Translations under genes and position numbers: made by a program
Shown: positions 27,022 to 35,290 of the stretch, piece after piece
Layout: each line of letters starts with the position of its first letter
How positions within the stretch are numbered: the first letter of the stretch is position 1
The notes under the pieces: model-generated
Databases searched by the model: none
Seen by the model: only the letters and a program-made list of their open reading frames with translations
What the model was told of the DNA's origin: nothing
Assembly (NCBI RefSeq): GCF_022899355.1
Contig: NZ_JALJCK010000012.1
Span: 124,001 to 188,000 of the forward strand
Reading direction: 5' to 3'
DNA: 64,000 nucleotides
Origin: Shinella yambaruensis
GTDB taxonomy: Bacteria > Pseudomonadota > Alphaproteobacteria > Rhizobiales > Rhizobiaceae

Positions 27022-28047
27022 ATGCCGCAGTACACGCCAATCTTGCGATGGAAACGAGGGGAGCGTGTTGGCCTGCAACACCTGACAGCGGGGGCTAAGC
27101 AGCGAAGTCTCCCACTATTTCTGCTTGGAGCAGACCAGTATAAGCTACGCCCCGCGACGGCTCGTCGGGATGCCGTCCCTGCACCAGATGCATTCATTCA
27201 AGAGGTGCGGATAGCATGGGGTACTACGCCATTCCTGCTCGACGCGTCCGCGCTTCCTTCTCAAGGGTTACATCACCCCCTCCAGGCTATTTCCGCCGCC
27301 TGCGCGGGGGCCGGCCTTGCGATGATACCGACTACTGCTCTTGCCGTTTCGCCCGCATACCAAGCCGCGGTTAATGCATCCGTTGCTACTGGCAACGGGG
27401 TTTGTCTGCGGATTGATCTGCAAGAGGCTTCATCGATGCAAACATGGATTGGCGCGTGGCCTCATCCGCTTGAGCAAACCGACCTTATTCTGGATTTCGG
27501 CGCCGAAATCGGCACCGTCGCACAGCTAGGTCCGGCACTCGATGACGTATTTTTGAACCTTCATGCAGGTAATCGATGGCGGTCTGTATCTATGGCAGGC
27601 ACATCAATGCCTGAAAATTTTACAGGCTATCTCGCCGGCCAGCATTTGATTAATCGGCGAGAATGGAGCCTTTGGCAGCATCTGCACGGTCTTAGGTTGC
27701 CTTATCGTCTCGACTACGCCGACTTCACATCGACGTCGCCTGGCGCGCCTCCCCCGAATATTGCTTGGGGTTACCCCATAAACGTCAAGTACACACTGCC
27801 TGATAGTTTCTTGATTTGTCGCGGGGTCCGGACGACGGGCCCGCAAGGTGTTGAGGCGGATGTCCAATTGGTGAATCACGCCAACAGCATTAGAAACTTT
27901 GCACAACGGCATGCCCTCGCTCACATCTGGGCCGATTCGAAAATTGATGACATCGCCGTGGGCAATGCTAGTCCACAAGGACTCGAGCACTGGGTTCAAC
28001 TGGGGGTGAACCGGCATATAGAATTGATGGCTACCCTATTGCCTTAG
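27022..28047 (+). CDS. Beta-family protein (sce7725-like)
   Basis: 341 residues. The N-terminal YTPILRWKRGERVGLQHL and central DLILDFGAEIG, together with C-terminal HWVQLGVNRHIELM, fit the Beta protein family (Pfam Beta_protein, also annotated as sce7725 family). YTPIL(R/K)xKxGE is the typical opening. The function is not established; members occur beside sce7726-family nucleases and in defence-rich loci. Start at 27022 behind GGGGAGAGAGCC. Its stop overlaps, tail to tail by 12 bases, the sce7726-like gene. Confidence 0.75.
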   Translation: MPQYTPILRWKRGERVGLQHLTAGAKQRSLPLFLLGADQYKLRPATARRDAVPAPDAFIQEVRIAWGTTPFLLDASALPSQGLHHPLQAISAACAGAGLAMIPTTALAVSPAYQAAVNASVATGNGVCLRIDLQEASSMQTWIGAWPHPLEQTDLILDFGAEIGTVAQLGPALDDVFLNLHAGNRWRSVSMAGTSMPENFTGYLAGQHLINRREWSLWQHLHGLRLPYRLDYADFTSTSPGAPPPNIAWGYPINVKYTLPDSFLICRGVRTTGPQGVEADVQLVNHANSIRNFAQRHALAHIWADSKIDDIAVGNASPQGLEHWVQLGVNRHIELMATLLP

Positions 28048-28605
28048 AAGCCAGTTCTGCCGTGATTTTAGTGCAAGGCGCACTTTGTCCGAGAGTTCGG
28101 AGAACGGAAGCTGAGCAGCTAAGCAGCGATAAATTTCCTTGACGCGCTTAGAGCGCAAGCCTTTTGCCAAACTATATTCCGCAAGGATCGAAATGGCTTC
28201 ATCCTTGCGGAGCAATTCCGCCACTAAATATGGATCAGGATTCGGGTTGATCTGGGCAGATCTGAGTAAGGAGAGCTCCACTTCCGTCCCGATCATTTTC
28301 GCCTGCATTAACCCCCACCAGTTGGGGATATGGTCATTTGCATCGGCAATGTGACGCTCACCGACCACTAGAGTAACTTGATCGAATATTCGGCTGTAAA
28401 TGTCTGCCTGTAGAGGCAAGCGGGCCAATGTGTCGCGTTCGCTCTTAAGTTCGTATCCCGAAAGTTTCCCATTGATAACAGCAATGTCGATCCGAACGGT
28501 TCCTGCCCACAGGTTCATTTCTTGCACGATGCGCGTATCACTGTCGCCGCGGTGGTCGCGTGACAGCCTTTTCATCACCGCTCGTCGTACGTCTGCGTCT
28601 CGCAA
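28036..28605 (-). CDS. sce7726-like PD-(D/E)xK nuclease
   Basis: 189 residues. Residues 29-56 carry a restriction-endonuclease-type core: Glu29, Asp40 in RIDIAV, and Glu52-x-Lys54 in GYELKSERD. The downstream helix RLPLQADIYSRIFDQVTLVV also fits the sce7726 family. The TTG start at 28605 gives the expected N-terminus (LRDADVRRAVMKRL), with GAGGAC upstream; no ATG fits better. Predicted DNA (or RNA) endonuclease, cytoplasmic. It is convergent with the Beta-family gene, its usual genomic partner. An inverted repeat upstream (28673-28689) suggests specific regulation. Confidence 0.75.
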   Translation of the reverse strand: MRDADVRRAVMKRLSRDHRGDSDTRIVQEMNLWAGTVRIDIAVINGKLSGYELKSERDTLARLPLQADIYSRIFDQVTLVVGERHIADANDHIPNWWGLMQAKMIGTEVELSLLRSAQINPNPDPYLVAELLRKDEAISILAEYSLAKGLRSKRVKEIYRCLAAQLPFSELSDKVRLALKSRQNWLLRQ

Positions 28606-28957
28606 ATTGCTGCTGTCCTCTAACGAACCTGACCAATCTGATCGTCTTGGGTTACCATGAAGTTACAAAATAGGTCAATCTTACTGACCAATCTTCCCTA
28701 TACTGCCGCAAAACGCCCCGTTAAGAAGTTAGCGGTTGCGCGAGAGGCAGGGTGGCATCCTTGGCCGCGCGGGCGCGATATGCAAGCCGGCAATGTCGGG
28801 TGCAGTATGGCTTAGCCGCCGCTGGCCGTTCGCTGCAGAGCAAAATGCGAGCCGCAAGAGGCTGCGTATCTCTCCTATGTCAGCGACGTGAATATTCCCC
28901 CTTTAAGATTCGTTTGGCTCAAAGCAGAATGCTGCAATCGATGATTGGGAGGGGAGA
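28606..28957. other. Gap between the sce7726-like and caspase-fold genes
   Basis: About 350 bases of divergent promoter region. Apart from the operator-like repeats near 28629-28694, nothing is recognised. Short frames lack support. Confidence 0.4.
28673..28689. promoter_or_regulatory. Inverted repeat GGTCA-N7-TGACC upstream of the sce7726-like gene
   Basis: A perfect 5-bp inverted repeat with 7-base spacing lies 68 bases before the TTG start. The 11-base direct repeat CTGACCAATCT (28629-28639 and 28684-28694) overlaps it. This is an operator-like layout for a dimeric regulator. Confidence 0.4.
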
Positions 28958-30355
28958 ATGGTATTGCGGGCAATCGTTTTTGCTATTGCGTTGCTTGCGA
29001 GCAGCGGCGCATTTGCCGAACGTAAGGTGGCACTCCTGATCGGCAACGCGAGATACAGTACGGCCGCCTCCTCTCTCCGAAATCCGCTGAACGACGTCGC
29101 CGTGATGCGCAAGACCCTGGCCGGTGCGCAGTTCGAGGTGGATATTGTCGAGAATGGCAGCCTCGACCAGATGTCGGCCGCCTTGGATCGCTTCGAGGAG
29201 AAAGCCCGGGGTGCTGAAATCGGCTTGATCTACTATTCGGGCCATGGCGTGGAGATCGGCGGCGAGAACTATCTCGTACCCATTGATGCCGAACTGCCGT
29301 CCGACCGCAGGGTGAAATACGAGGCCATCGCCATGGCCGACGTCTTGAGCCGCCTCGACGGCGTCACCAAGCTCAAGCTCGTGCTGCTCGACGCTTGCCG
29401 CGACAACCCGTTTCTCGACACGATGAAGAAGCTGGCAACCAAGGGCATAGGCTCCAAGGGACTGGCTAGGGTCGAGACCAGCGGTAGCAACATGTTGATC
29501 GGCTATGCCACGGCACCTGGCGAAGTCGCCCGGGACGGGGATGGGGATAACAGCCCCTACGCAGCCGCGCTCGCGCGCCATCTTGTCGCGCCGGGGCTCG
29601 AGATCGAGAGTGCATTGCGCGCGGTCACCAGGGATGTGCGAGAGGCCACGGGCGGCGGCCAAACGCCGTTCAAGACAGGCTCCATCTACGAAACGGTCCT
29701 GCTCGGTCCCGCCATCACTGAACAACTCGACACACCCGCCTACGAGAAGGAGCAGGAGTCGGGCTTTTCCGGCCAGCAGGCGCTCCCGGTCGATCCCTGC
29801 CGCGATGCGGCCACACATTGGGGCGAGGTCAAGTCGTCCGAGGACAAGACGCTGATTGGCGAACATGTCCGTCTTTTCGGCGACTGTGCCTTTGTCGGTC
29901 TAGCAAAGCACCGTATCGCTGTCTTGGAGACGAAGGAAGCGAACCTCGCCCTCCAACAGAATGAAGCCCTGGCGAAGAAGGAACTCCAGGCCGAGTTGTT
30001 GCGCCTCAATTGCGAGCCCGGATCGCTCGACGGTCTTTGGGGCAGGCAGTCCGCTACCGCATTGGACCGCTTCCTGCGCGCTTACGGCAATCATCTCGGT
30101 GGTGTCGACAGGGGCAACCTGTCAGCGGTGTTGTCGAAGGCGAGAAGTATCGCGCCAAAGGCCTGCCCGGCCTTCTGCAAGGCGGATCAAAGACTTGTCG
30201 GCGGCATCTGCCAACAGGTCGCGCACACGCGGAAAATAGACAGGCCGGCCGGCAAGCCGACGCGCAAGAAGGAAGGTTCAGGAGGTTCGATCGGCTTCGG
30301 CAGCCAGGGAAATTGCAAAATTTTCAATGGCCAGAGGATTTGTCAGACCCCCTAG
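28958..30355 (+). CDS. Secreted caspase-fold (peptidase C14) protein
   Basis: 465 residues. A signal peptide (1-20, cleavage after AFA) is followed by a caspase domain at about 21-240 with catalytic His96 in YYSGHGVE and Cys147 in LDACRDNPF. Residues about 335-385 (LNCEPGSLDGLWGRQSATALDRF) resemble a peptidoglycan-binding-1 fold, and the C-terminus is cysteine-containing and basic. It is homologous to the caspase part of the chromosomal protein at 13869, but without Sel1 arrays. Predicted periplasmic protease or envelope factor with arginine/lysine specificity by family analogy. It is convergent with two secreted-protein genes that overlap its 3' end. Confidence 0.85.
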   Translation: MVLRAIVFAIALLASSGAFAERKVALLIGNARYSTAASSLRNPLNDVAVMRKTLAGAQFEVDIVENGSLDQMSAALDRFEEKARGAEIGLIYYSGHGVEIGGENYLVPIDAELPSDRRVKYEAIAMADVLSRLDGVTKLKLVLLDACRDNPFLDTMKKLATKGIGSKGLARVETSGSNMLIGYATAPGEVARDGDGDNSPYAAALARHLVAPGLEIESALRAVTRDVREATGGGQTPFKTGSIYETVLLGPAITEQLDTPAYEKEQESGFSGQQALPVDPCRDAATHWGEVKSSEDKTLIGEHVRLFGDCAFVGLAKHRIAVLETKEANLALQQNEALAKKELQAELLRLNCEPGSLDGLWGRQSATALDRFLRAYGNHLGGVDRGNLSAVLSKARSIAPKACPAFCKADQRLVGGICQQVAHTRKIDRPAGKPTRKKEGSGGSIGFGSQGNCKIFNGQRICQTP

Positions 30356-30664
30356 CGTCTTCGGTATGATGCAGCCGGAGACCTGTATTCTCGTCTCGAA
30401 GAATTTCCCGTCCTGCACGGTCGCGATGAGCTGCCGGGATCCACTGCACCGAAGGTACAACTCGCTGTCCTTGTCACTGTTCTTCTTGACGTAGCGGGCC
30501 TTGTAGGCTGTCATGCAGCTCTTGTAGGCCTGATGGAGCGGAAACCGGCCGAGTTGGATCGTCTTGCCCTCGACCTCGACGGTACAGGCCGCCAGGGCCG
30601 GCGCCGCTGAAAGCGTAAGTGCCATTACGGCCGCGCCGCAGGATATCGTGGTTCTCCCGTTCAT
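30278..30664 (-). CDS. Small secreted protein, unknown
   Basis: 128 residues with a signal peptide (ISCGAAVMALTLSAAPALA). The mature protein has four cysteines (ACTVE, SCMTA, RCSGS, GCIIP), which could make two disulfides in the periplasm. It starts 1 base after the stop of the gene at 30666 and so is translationally coupled to it. Its last 78 bases overlap the caspase gene on the other strand. Confidence 0.65.
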   Translation of the reverse strand: MNGRTTISCGAAVMALTLSAAPALAACTVEVEGKTIQLGRFPLHQAYKSCMTAYKARYVKKNSDKDSELYLRCSGSRQLIATVQDGKFFETRIQVSGCIIPKTLGGLTNPLAIENFAISLAAEADRTS

Positions 30665-30665
30665 T

Positions 30666-31241
30666 TCAGCCCCTTCGTTTGCATGACAGCGCTTCGAATT
30701 TGAAGGTCGTGGACCCCATCGGAATTCCCGCCGATCCCTGGGATATCCGGTAGAACCGCTCCCCACGGCAGCCCTGCTTCGAAAAAACGATGCTCACCTT
30801 GTTCTCGAAATGGACTTTCTGGGAACTGCGCACGCCTGCGGTGACGTCCTTAGCGGAGCCCGACACCTTGTAGATCAGGGACGTCTCGTTGAATGTCACA
30901 GATGTCGAATAGCGGATCTCAAACTTGACTGACCCATCGTGGCAAAGAAAGCTTCCCGATGCCCGGCGATTGAGGAAGGCGTCGTAACCGACCTCGTTTC
31001 CCCGTCTTTCGTTGCCGCAGAAGAAGCCGTTCTCCTGAAGTTGAACGCGCCCCCCCTCGAAGGTCCTTATTCTCTGGGTGAAATTCTTACATTTCTCACC
31101 GAAGCTTGATTGCTGCGTCCTGCACTTCCAGTTTACGAGAATATCGAACCCAGTGGTTGCGGCCCTTGCTGAAGGCGACGGTGTGTAAGAAACTGCGGTG
31201 CAAAGCGCCGTCAACGCCAGAATAGAAAGGGCTCTTTGCAA
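30666..31241 (-). CDS. Secreted cysteine-containing protein, unknown
   Basis: 191 residues with a hydrophobic N-terminus (ILALTALCTAVSYTPSPSARA). The mature part is beta-rich and contains cysteines at KCRTQ, KCKNF, FCGNE, LCHDG, GCRGE and SCKRR. The reading frame needs a TTG start at 31241, and no good Shine-Dalgarno is visible, so the exact start is uncertain. It is paired with the gene at 30278, and together they face the caspase-fold protease; a substrate or inhibitor role is possible but unproven. Confidence 0.6.
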   Translation of the reverse strand: MQRALSILALTALCTAVSYTPSPSARAATTGFDILVNWKCRTQQSSFGEKCKNFTQRIRTFEGGRVQLQENGFFCGNERRGNEVGYDAFLNRRASGSFLCHDGSVKFEIRYSTSVTFNETSLIYKVSGSAKDVTAGVRSSQKVHFENKVSIVFSKQGCRGERFYRISQGSAGIPMGSTTFKFEALSCKRRG

Positions 31242-31601
31242 GGGCTCAAATCCGATAATGATAGATCGCGTTCAACAAACACTCTCACCCACAGATTGTA
31301 AACAGAAAACTTAATTCTGTGCTCTTCAGCTGATATTATTCCAGCCAGTCAGTAGTCATCCCAATCCCGGTAGTCCGGGTGGGTGTGAACTTGATAGAGT
31401 AACCCTTGGCACCAGCACACTCTGCCTGGTCAGGCGGCATAGTCCCGGAGCAGAGGCGGCATTGCCCGAATCGCCCCTATGCGCGTCTTCGCGTCGCACT
31501 AGTCGATTGTCCATAACCCGCAGCCGGCCACGAATTCGCTGGCCCAGGCGATGCGCTTGGCGCCTTCAGGAGGCCGATTGCAATGAGGAGGGCAATGAGC
31601 T
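31242..31601. other. Gap with a short coupled frame but no supported gene
   Basis: 360 bases. A 42-codon minus-strand frame begins at 31605, overlapping the stop of the gene at 31602 as ATGA, and opens with a hydrophobic start (MKLIALLIAIGLLK). It then loses any sensible composition, so it looks like a frame-damaged remnant. The remainder shows nothing. Confidence 0.35.
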
Positions 31602-31895
31602 TCATCGGCCTGCGCCTCCCCGAAAATCGTAGATCAGCGGCGGCCGCGGTGTGTCGGCGTATTCGTCGGCCCGCCTGGATGCTGCCGGCGAGGCTTCAAT
31701 CAGGCGCAGCGCCTTTGCCACGCCGTCGCCCGACCACTGGCGGATAGGCAACTCCTCCTCATAGCCGGACCAGTCGGCATCGCCGCCGTCCTCAAGATCT
31801 GGGTCACCGTCGATCCGATCGAGGAGGGCAATCAGTTCCTCGATGTGGCGCTCCAGTTCGAAACGGCGGAAGTCTTTGAGGGCGAGGCTTCTCAT
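31602..31895 (-). CDS. Small acidic protein, unknown
   Basis: 97 residues, predicted helical N-terminus (LKDFRRFELERHIEELIALLDRIDGDPDLED) then an acidic middle with DWSGYEEE. Its ATG overlaps the stop of the 427-residue gene upstream (4-base overlap), so the pair is translationally coupled. Proteins like this recur in rhizobial plasmids and phage islands without a known function. Confidence 0.6.
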   Translation of the reverse strand: MRSLALKDFRRFELERHIEELIALLDRIDGDPDLEDGGDADWSGYEEELPIRQWSGDGVAKALRLIEASPAASRRADEYADTPRPPLIYDFRGGAGR

Positions 31896-33175
31896 TGTCC
31901 GGCCTCCTTTGCCTTTTCGCTATCAATGTAAGCCTCAACCTGTTGGTCCATCCGTTCGGCCTCATCGCGGGCGAGAATGATCAGCGAATTGAGCCGTTCG
32001 GCGGAACGGTCCCTGCTGCCATCAGGGAGCTGATATTGGATCTCGGTCGAAACCTCGTAGACGCTTTCCAAAAGGGCATGAAGGCAACCGGTAGCGGTCT
32101 GGATATCGTCAATTTCGATTGTCGCCCGCGGGGCGGGGCGGCACACCGGTGCAGGCATAGCTTCGACGTCCAAACCGCCAACCGAAGGACGTCGAGCAGC
32201 GTCCTGGGAAACATTATTGTTCTCCAACCCGGCCAGCGCAAAAACGTGCGTCATGAAGTCATCGCTGCAGTCGCTACAACCGGCTGTCGTTTCCACGTAG
32301 AGTATGATGGCCAGTTCTCGAACCGTCGCCGGCCGCATTCCGGTTATCCGTTCGCGAAGGCTGCCATACTGCTTCAATTTCTCTTCATGAATATAGGGAG
32401 TATCGCCGCCGCTCATGCTCTGACTGACAAACATCCATTCGCCGAAGAGAGTTTCAATCGTCTCGGCCGGCGGCGCGGCGTCGTCCGCTGTACTGCCAAC
32501 AGCTATTTCGCGAACACGGCTCTCGAACTCCTCCGAGTGGTCGCTTTCCATGTAGTCGCTGTCGACGATGAACATGATGGCAACGTCGCGTGGTGTCTGC
32601 GGCTCGGCTGCAATGATCCTGGCTTGAAGGATCTGATAGCGCGACAGTCCCTCGTCCATTTCCTCATCGGTCCTATCCCACGGCGCATTCCGCACGGCGA
32701 GCCATTCCTCGTACATTTCGGGGATCGTCGGTGATGCAGTGGCAACGGTCCGGCCCGTAGCAGCGCAACCGCCAAGTGCTTCGATCCCGATGAGCGAGCC
32801 AAGAAGCTCATCGAGATAACCAGCCTGAACAGTGTCATGCGCCGCCCGCGCCGCTTCGGTATCCTGTTGGTATAGGTAGCCGACCTTAGCCAGGACGTCC
32901 GCATGCGAATGGCAAGGGAAATGAATAAGCTTCTTCTCGGCCTGATCCGCGGCCTTCTCCTCCATGGTGCCGGTCGGCAAATCTTCATCGGACGTTGCCA
33001 ACCACGCAGCGTTTGCGGCCTCATGCTCCCGGATGGCGTTCAGAAGATCAGGGCTGACATCGGCCCTTGCTTCCGTATGAACTTTTGCCAATACAGCAAG
33101 GCTTGCTGCGACCTGCACCTCATCCGGCTTGCTTACTTTACGCGCGCCGCTGTGAATTGTCGTCTTAGCGTTCAT
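31892..33175 (-). CDS. Acidic repeat-containing protein, unknown
   Basis: 427 residues, acidic and helical, no signal peptide. Residues 152-226 (PEMYEEWLAVRN ... TPRDVAIMFIVDSDYM) and 240-316 (IETLFGEWMFVSQ ... TVRELAIILYVETTAG) form two related units of about 75 residues; a third, degraded unit may lie near 40-120. The C-terminal 60 residues form a long helix. The start at 33175 follows AAGGAGGACC, the best ribosome binding site in the area. It heads a two-gene unit with 31602. Confidence 0.65.
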   Translation of the reverse strand: MNAKTTIHSGARKVSKPDEVQVAASLAVLAKVHTEARADVSPDLLNAIREHEAANAAWLATSDEDLPTGTMEEKAADQAEKKLIHFPCHSHADVLAKVGYLYQQDTEAARAAHDTVQAGYLDELLGSLIGIEALGGCAATGRTVATASPTIPEMYEEWLAVRNAPWDRTDEEMDEGLSRYQILQARIIAAEPQTPRDVAIMFIVDSDYMESDHSEEFESRVREIAVGSTADDAAPPAETIETLFGEWMFVSQSMSGGDTPYIHEEKLKQYGSLRERITGMRPATVRELAIILYVETTAGCSDCSDDFMTHVFALAGLENNNVSQDAARRPSVGGLDVEAMPAPVCRPAPRATIEIDDIQTATGCLHALLESVYEVSTEIQYQLPDGSRDRSAERLNSLIILARDEAERMDQQVEAYIDSEKAKEAGQ

Positions 33176-33310
33176 TTGGTCCTCCTTCGATTGAACCGAT
33201 CTATTCTGTCGCGTTGGCGAGCCGGCAACTTTGAGTTTGAAACGTCGTAACAGTGCCGTTGCTTTCCACAGGTGGCTGTGCCGAGACGGCAAAAGGGCTA
33301 GACGATCCGC

Positions 33311-33679
33311 CTATGCAGCCTGCTGGCCGTTGGCTTTCGCCAAGGCTTCGATTTCGGAGATGACGGCGGCGGGGTTGCCGGCGAATTGGTGGGCGCGGGC
33401 CTTGATCACCAGGCCGGCAAAGCAGGCGGGGCGGATCGGCGCGATTTCCTGCGCCAGATCCTCCAGCTTCTCGTAAAGCGCGTTGACGTGATGGACGGTG
33501 CGGCCGGTTACGGCGAACCGGTGCGCGGACCAAGCCGACGAACCGTAGACCAAGCCGGCGTCGGCGGCGGTGCGGTCGGCTTCGTGCTGGAGCGCTGAGA
33601 GCTGAGATTGCGCGGCACGGTAGTCCGCCATGAGGACGGCGAAAGATGCGCCGAGGCAGTAGAGGTTGGTCTCGGACAT
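33311..33679 (-). CDS. Small phage/plasmid-type protein, unknown
   Basis: 122 residues, all-helical (FAVLMADYRAAQSQLSALQHEADRTAADAG ... SEIEALAKANG). The ATG overlaps the stop of the gene at 33679, making a three-gene coupled chain 33882-33679-33311. No family was recognised. The group looks like typical small genes of rhizobial mobile elements. Confidence 0.55.
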   Translation of the reverse strand: MSETNLYCLGASFAVLMADYRAAQSQLSALQHEADRTAADAGLVYGSSAWSAHRFAVTGRTVHHVNALYEKLEDLAQEIAPIRPACFAGLVIKARAHQFAGNPAAVISEIEALAKANGQQAA

Positions 33680-33882
33680 CACACAATCTCCGGCTTGGGC
33701 TTGATCGGGCCTCGGTCGCGAATGCGGGCGACCGTCACGAACTGGTGATCGTGCTCGATCTGGATGCGCCAGCGCCCGCCGTGTGCCCGTTCCATGGCGT
33801 CGGCCAAGCATTTCGCGGCAGCTTCGACTTCGGCGAACACGGCACTGCCTGTGCACGCGGCTTTGATGAGAGTTGCATGCAT
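33679..33882 (-). CDS. Small protein, unknown
   Basis: 67 residues (MHATLIKAACTGSAVFAEVE ... WRIQIEHDHQFVTVARI). It overlaps both neighbours at stop/start codons, indicating translational coupling in one leftward operon. No function assigned. Confidence 0.55.
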   Translation of the reverse strand: MHATLIKAACTGSAVFAEVEAAAKCLADAMERAHGGRWRIQIEHDHQFVTVARIRDRGPIKPKPEIV

Positions 33883-34223
33883 CACGCGGCCTCCAGCGTT
33901 GACAGTTCGGCCACCAGCGCCCAGCGCTCCGCGCCAATGCGGATGCCGAAGGGCTTGCAGTCGAGGGTGAGGATTTCGGCCTTCAGGGCATCGATGCTGG
34001 CGACCACGGCAGCATCCAGCCTCGCCTTGGCGACCAGGGCCTTGGCGCGCTTCCATTCCGCCTTGAGGCAATCACCGAAGCGGACGACGGAGCCGCGCAG
34101 GTAGGGATTGCTGGCGACATATGCCTTGGCGCTGCGATAGTGGGCCCAAGCGGCTTTCATGATCTGCGAGCGGTTGAATTTTGGCATGCCTCCGGCGGTG
34201 GCCGGAACGGGGGCGTTCGGCAT
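33882..34223 (-). CDS. Small helical protein, unknown
   Basis: 113 residues with a basic helix-rich centre (MKAAWAHYRSAKAYVAS ... CLKAEWKRAKALVAKARLDAA). It is the first gene of the coupled trio and divergent from the XRE-type regulator at 34327, so it is likely to be controlled by it. Function unknown. Confidence 0.55.
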   Translation of the reverse strand: MPNAPVPATAGGMPKFNRSQIMKAAWAHYRSAKAYVASNPYLRGSVVRFGDCLKAEWKRAKALVAKARLDAAVVASIDALKAEILTLDCKPFGIRIGAERWALVAELSTLEAA

Positions 34224-34326
34224 CTGGGCTGCTCCATTGCATTTTGATCCTTTAGGAATTATTTAATCCATATGAGATCATATTGCAATACCATTGGGAT
34301 CAAATTATCCGAAAGGGATCAATTTA

Positions 34327-34575
34327 ATGGATGCTGAGCAGATGCGAGCCGCCCGCGCTTTGCTGCGTTGGTCGCAGCAAGAACTTTCCGACCAGTGCGG
34401 GGTATCCGTTCCGACGATTAAGAGGCTGGAGGCTATGGAAGGAGAGCTTACCGGGCACCTGAACACTATCCGCGCTATTGAACGGACACTTATTGAGGCT
34501 GGCGTTACCTTCATTCCCGAGAACGGGGGTGGTGCCGGGGTGAGGCTGGCGAGGCCGAAAGGTGGTGGTGGCTGA
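34327..34575 (+). CDS. XRE-family transcriptional regulator
   Basis: 82 residues with one Cro/CI-type helix-turn-helix (MRAARALLRWSQQELSDQCG, then VSVPTIKRLEAMEG) and a short C-terminal strand region (AGVTFIPENGGGAGVRL), the standard layout of small rhizobial XRE regulators. The start at 34327 follows GAAAGGG. The AT-rich divergent region (34224-34326) probably holds its operator. Likely represses itself and the trio at 33311-34223. Confidence 0.8.
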   Translation: MDAEQMRAARALLRWSQQELSDQCGVSVPTIKRLEAMEGELTGHLNTIRAIERTLIEAGVTFIPENGGGAGVRLARPKGGGG

Positions 34576-34905
34576 GTATTCCAGGCTCGATCGAAAGCCG
34601 CTGCTCACCCTCTCTCATTTGACGGGGCTTGGGTCGATTGGTACCTGCAAAAATTCACGGGACACCGTCTCTTCTATCGCCCTCGTATCCCTGGCCTGAC
34701 TTATGGTGCAGGTGTCGATATCCCGTCTCTCATAATGGCCAAAACGGGTTGGGAGTATCAACGTTGCAACCGTCAGAATTATCCGGCGGCCTGGTTTGGG
34801 GGCCATGACCATAGCCATCGCGCAATCGATGATGCTCGTGGTTATGCTCATTTGCTAAAGCTCGTTCTGAGCGGAAACGCCCTCGAATTAAGCTCCGGCC
34901 TGTGA
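34576..34905 (+). pseudogene. C-terminal fragment of a DEDDh-type 3'-5' exonuclease
   Basis: Directly after the XRE stop, in the same frame, an open stretch without a start codon reads FDGAWVDWYLQKF ... GAGVDIPSLIMAKTGW ... GHDHSHRAIDDARGYAHLL before TGA at 34903. The H-x(4)-D motif of HRAIDDARG is the last catalytic motif of DnaQ-like exonucleases as found in phages. The first motif (DxE) is missing, so this is a fragment and not an enzyme. Confidence 0.65.
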
Positions 34906-34910
34906 GCATC

Positions 34911-35159
34911 CTACCAATCCGCGTGCGGATCTGCGATAAACGGCGAGAGGTCGTCACTGGAAAAGCCGGCGGCCTCGATGAGATCGATGCAGCGGGCCCG
35001 TTCCTGCTCGATGGCGTCGACGATCATCTTCACCGGATCGCGCTGGCCGCAGCCGAGATGATGGGTTGCGATCCGCCATGCGGTGCGCTCCGTCTGCGAT
35101 GAAAAGATTGCGGAATCCACGTTTACCTCTTTCTCCCCCAGCCGGGCGGAAGCTGCCAT
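34911..35159 (-). CDS. Small protein, unknown
   Basis: Up to 82 residues (AIFSSQTERTAWRIATHH ... DPVKMIVDAIEQERARCIDLIEAAGF). A GTG at about 35123 behind GAGGTAAAC is an alternative start giving about 70 residues. The C-terminal helix pattern EQERARC is common in short phage proteins of rhizobia. Low information. Confidence 0.45.
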   Translation of the reverse strand: MAASARLGEKEVNVDSAIFSSQTERTAWRIATHHLGCGQRDPVKMIVDAIEQERARCIDLIEAAGFSSDDLSPFIADPHADW

Positions 35160-35290
35160 CCATACCTTGCGTCAAGTTGGAGGACAGGAACGCGTCAGCT
35201 TCAGTTCGGCACGGCTGTTAGCATCGCAGCAGCAAATGCAACGGGGCAGACGCGGTAGAGGTCGCCCCTTGGGACTTTTTTATCCGCTGC

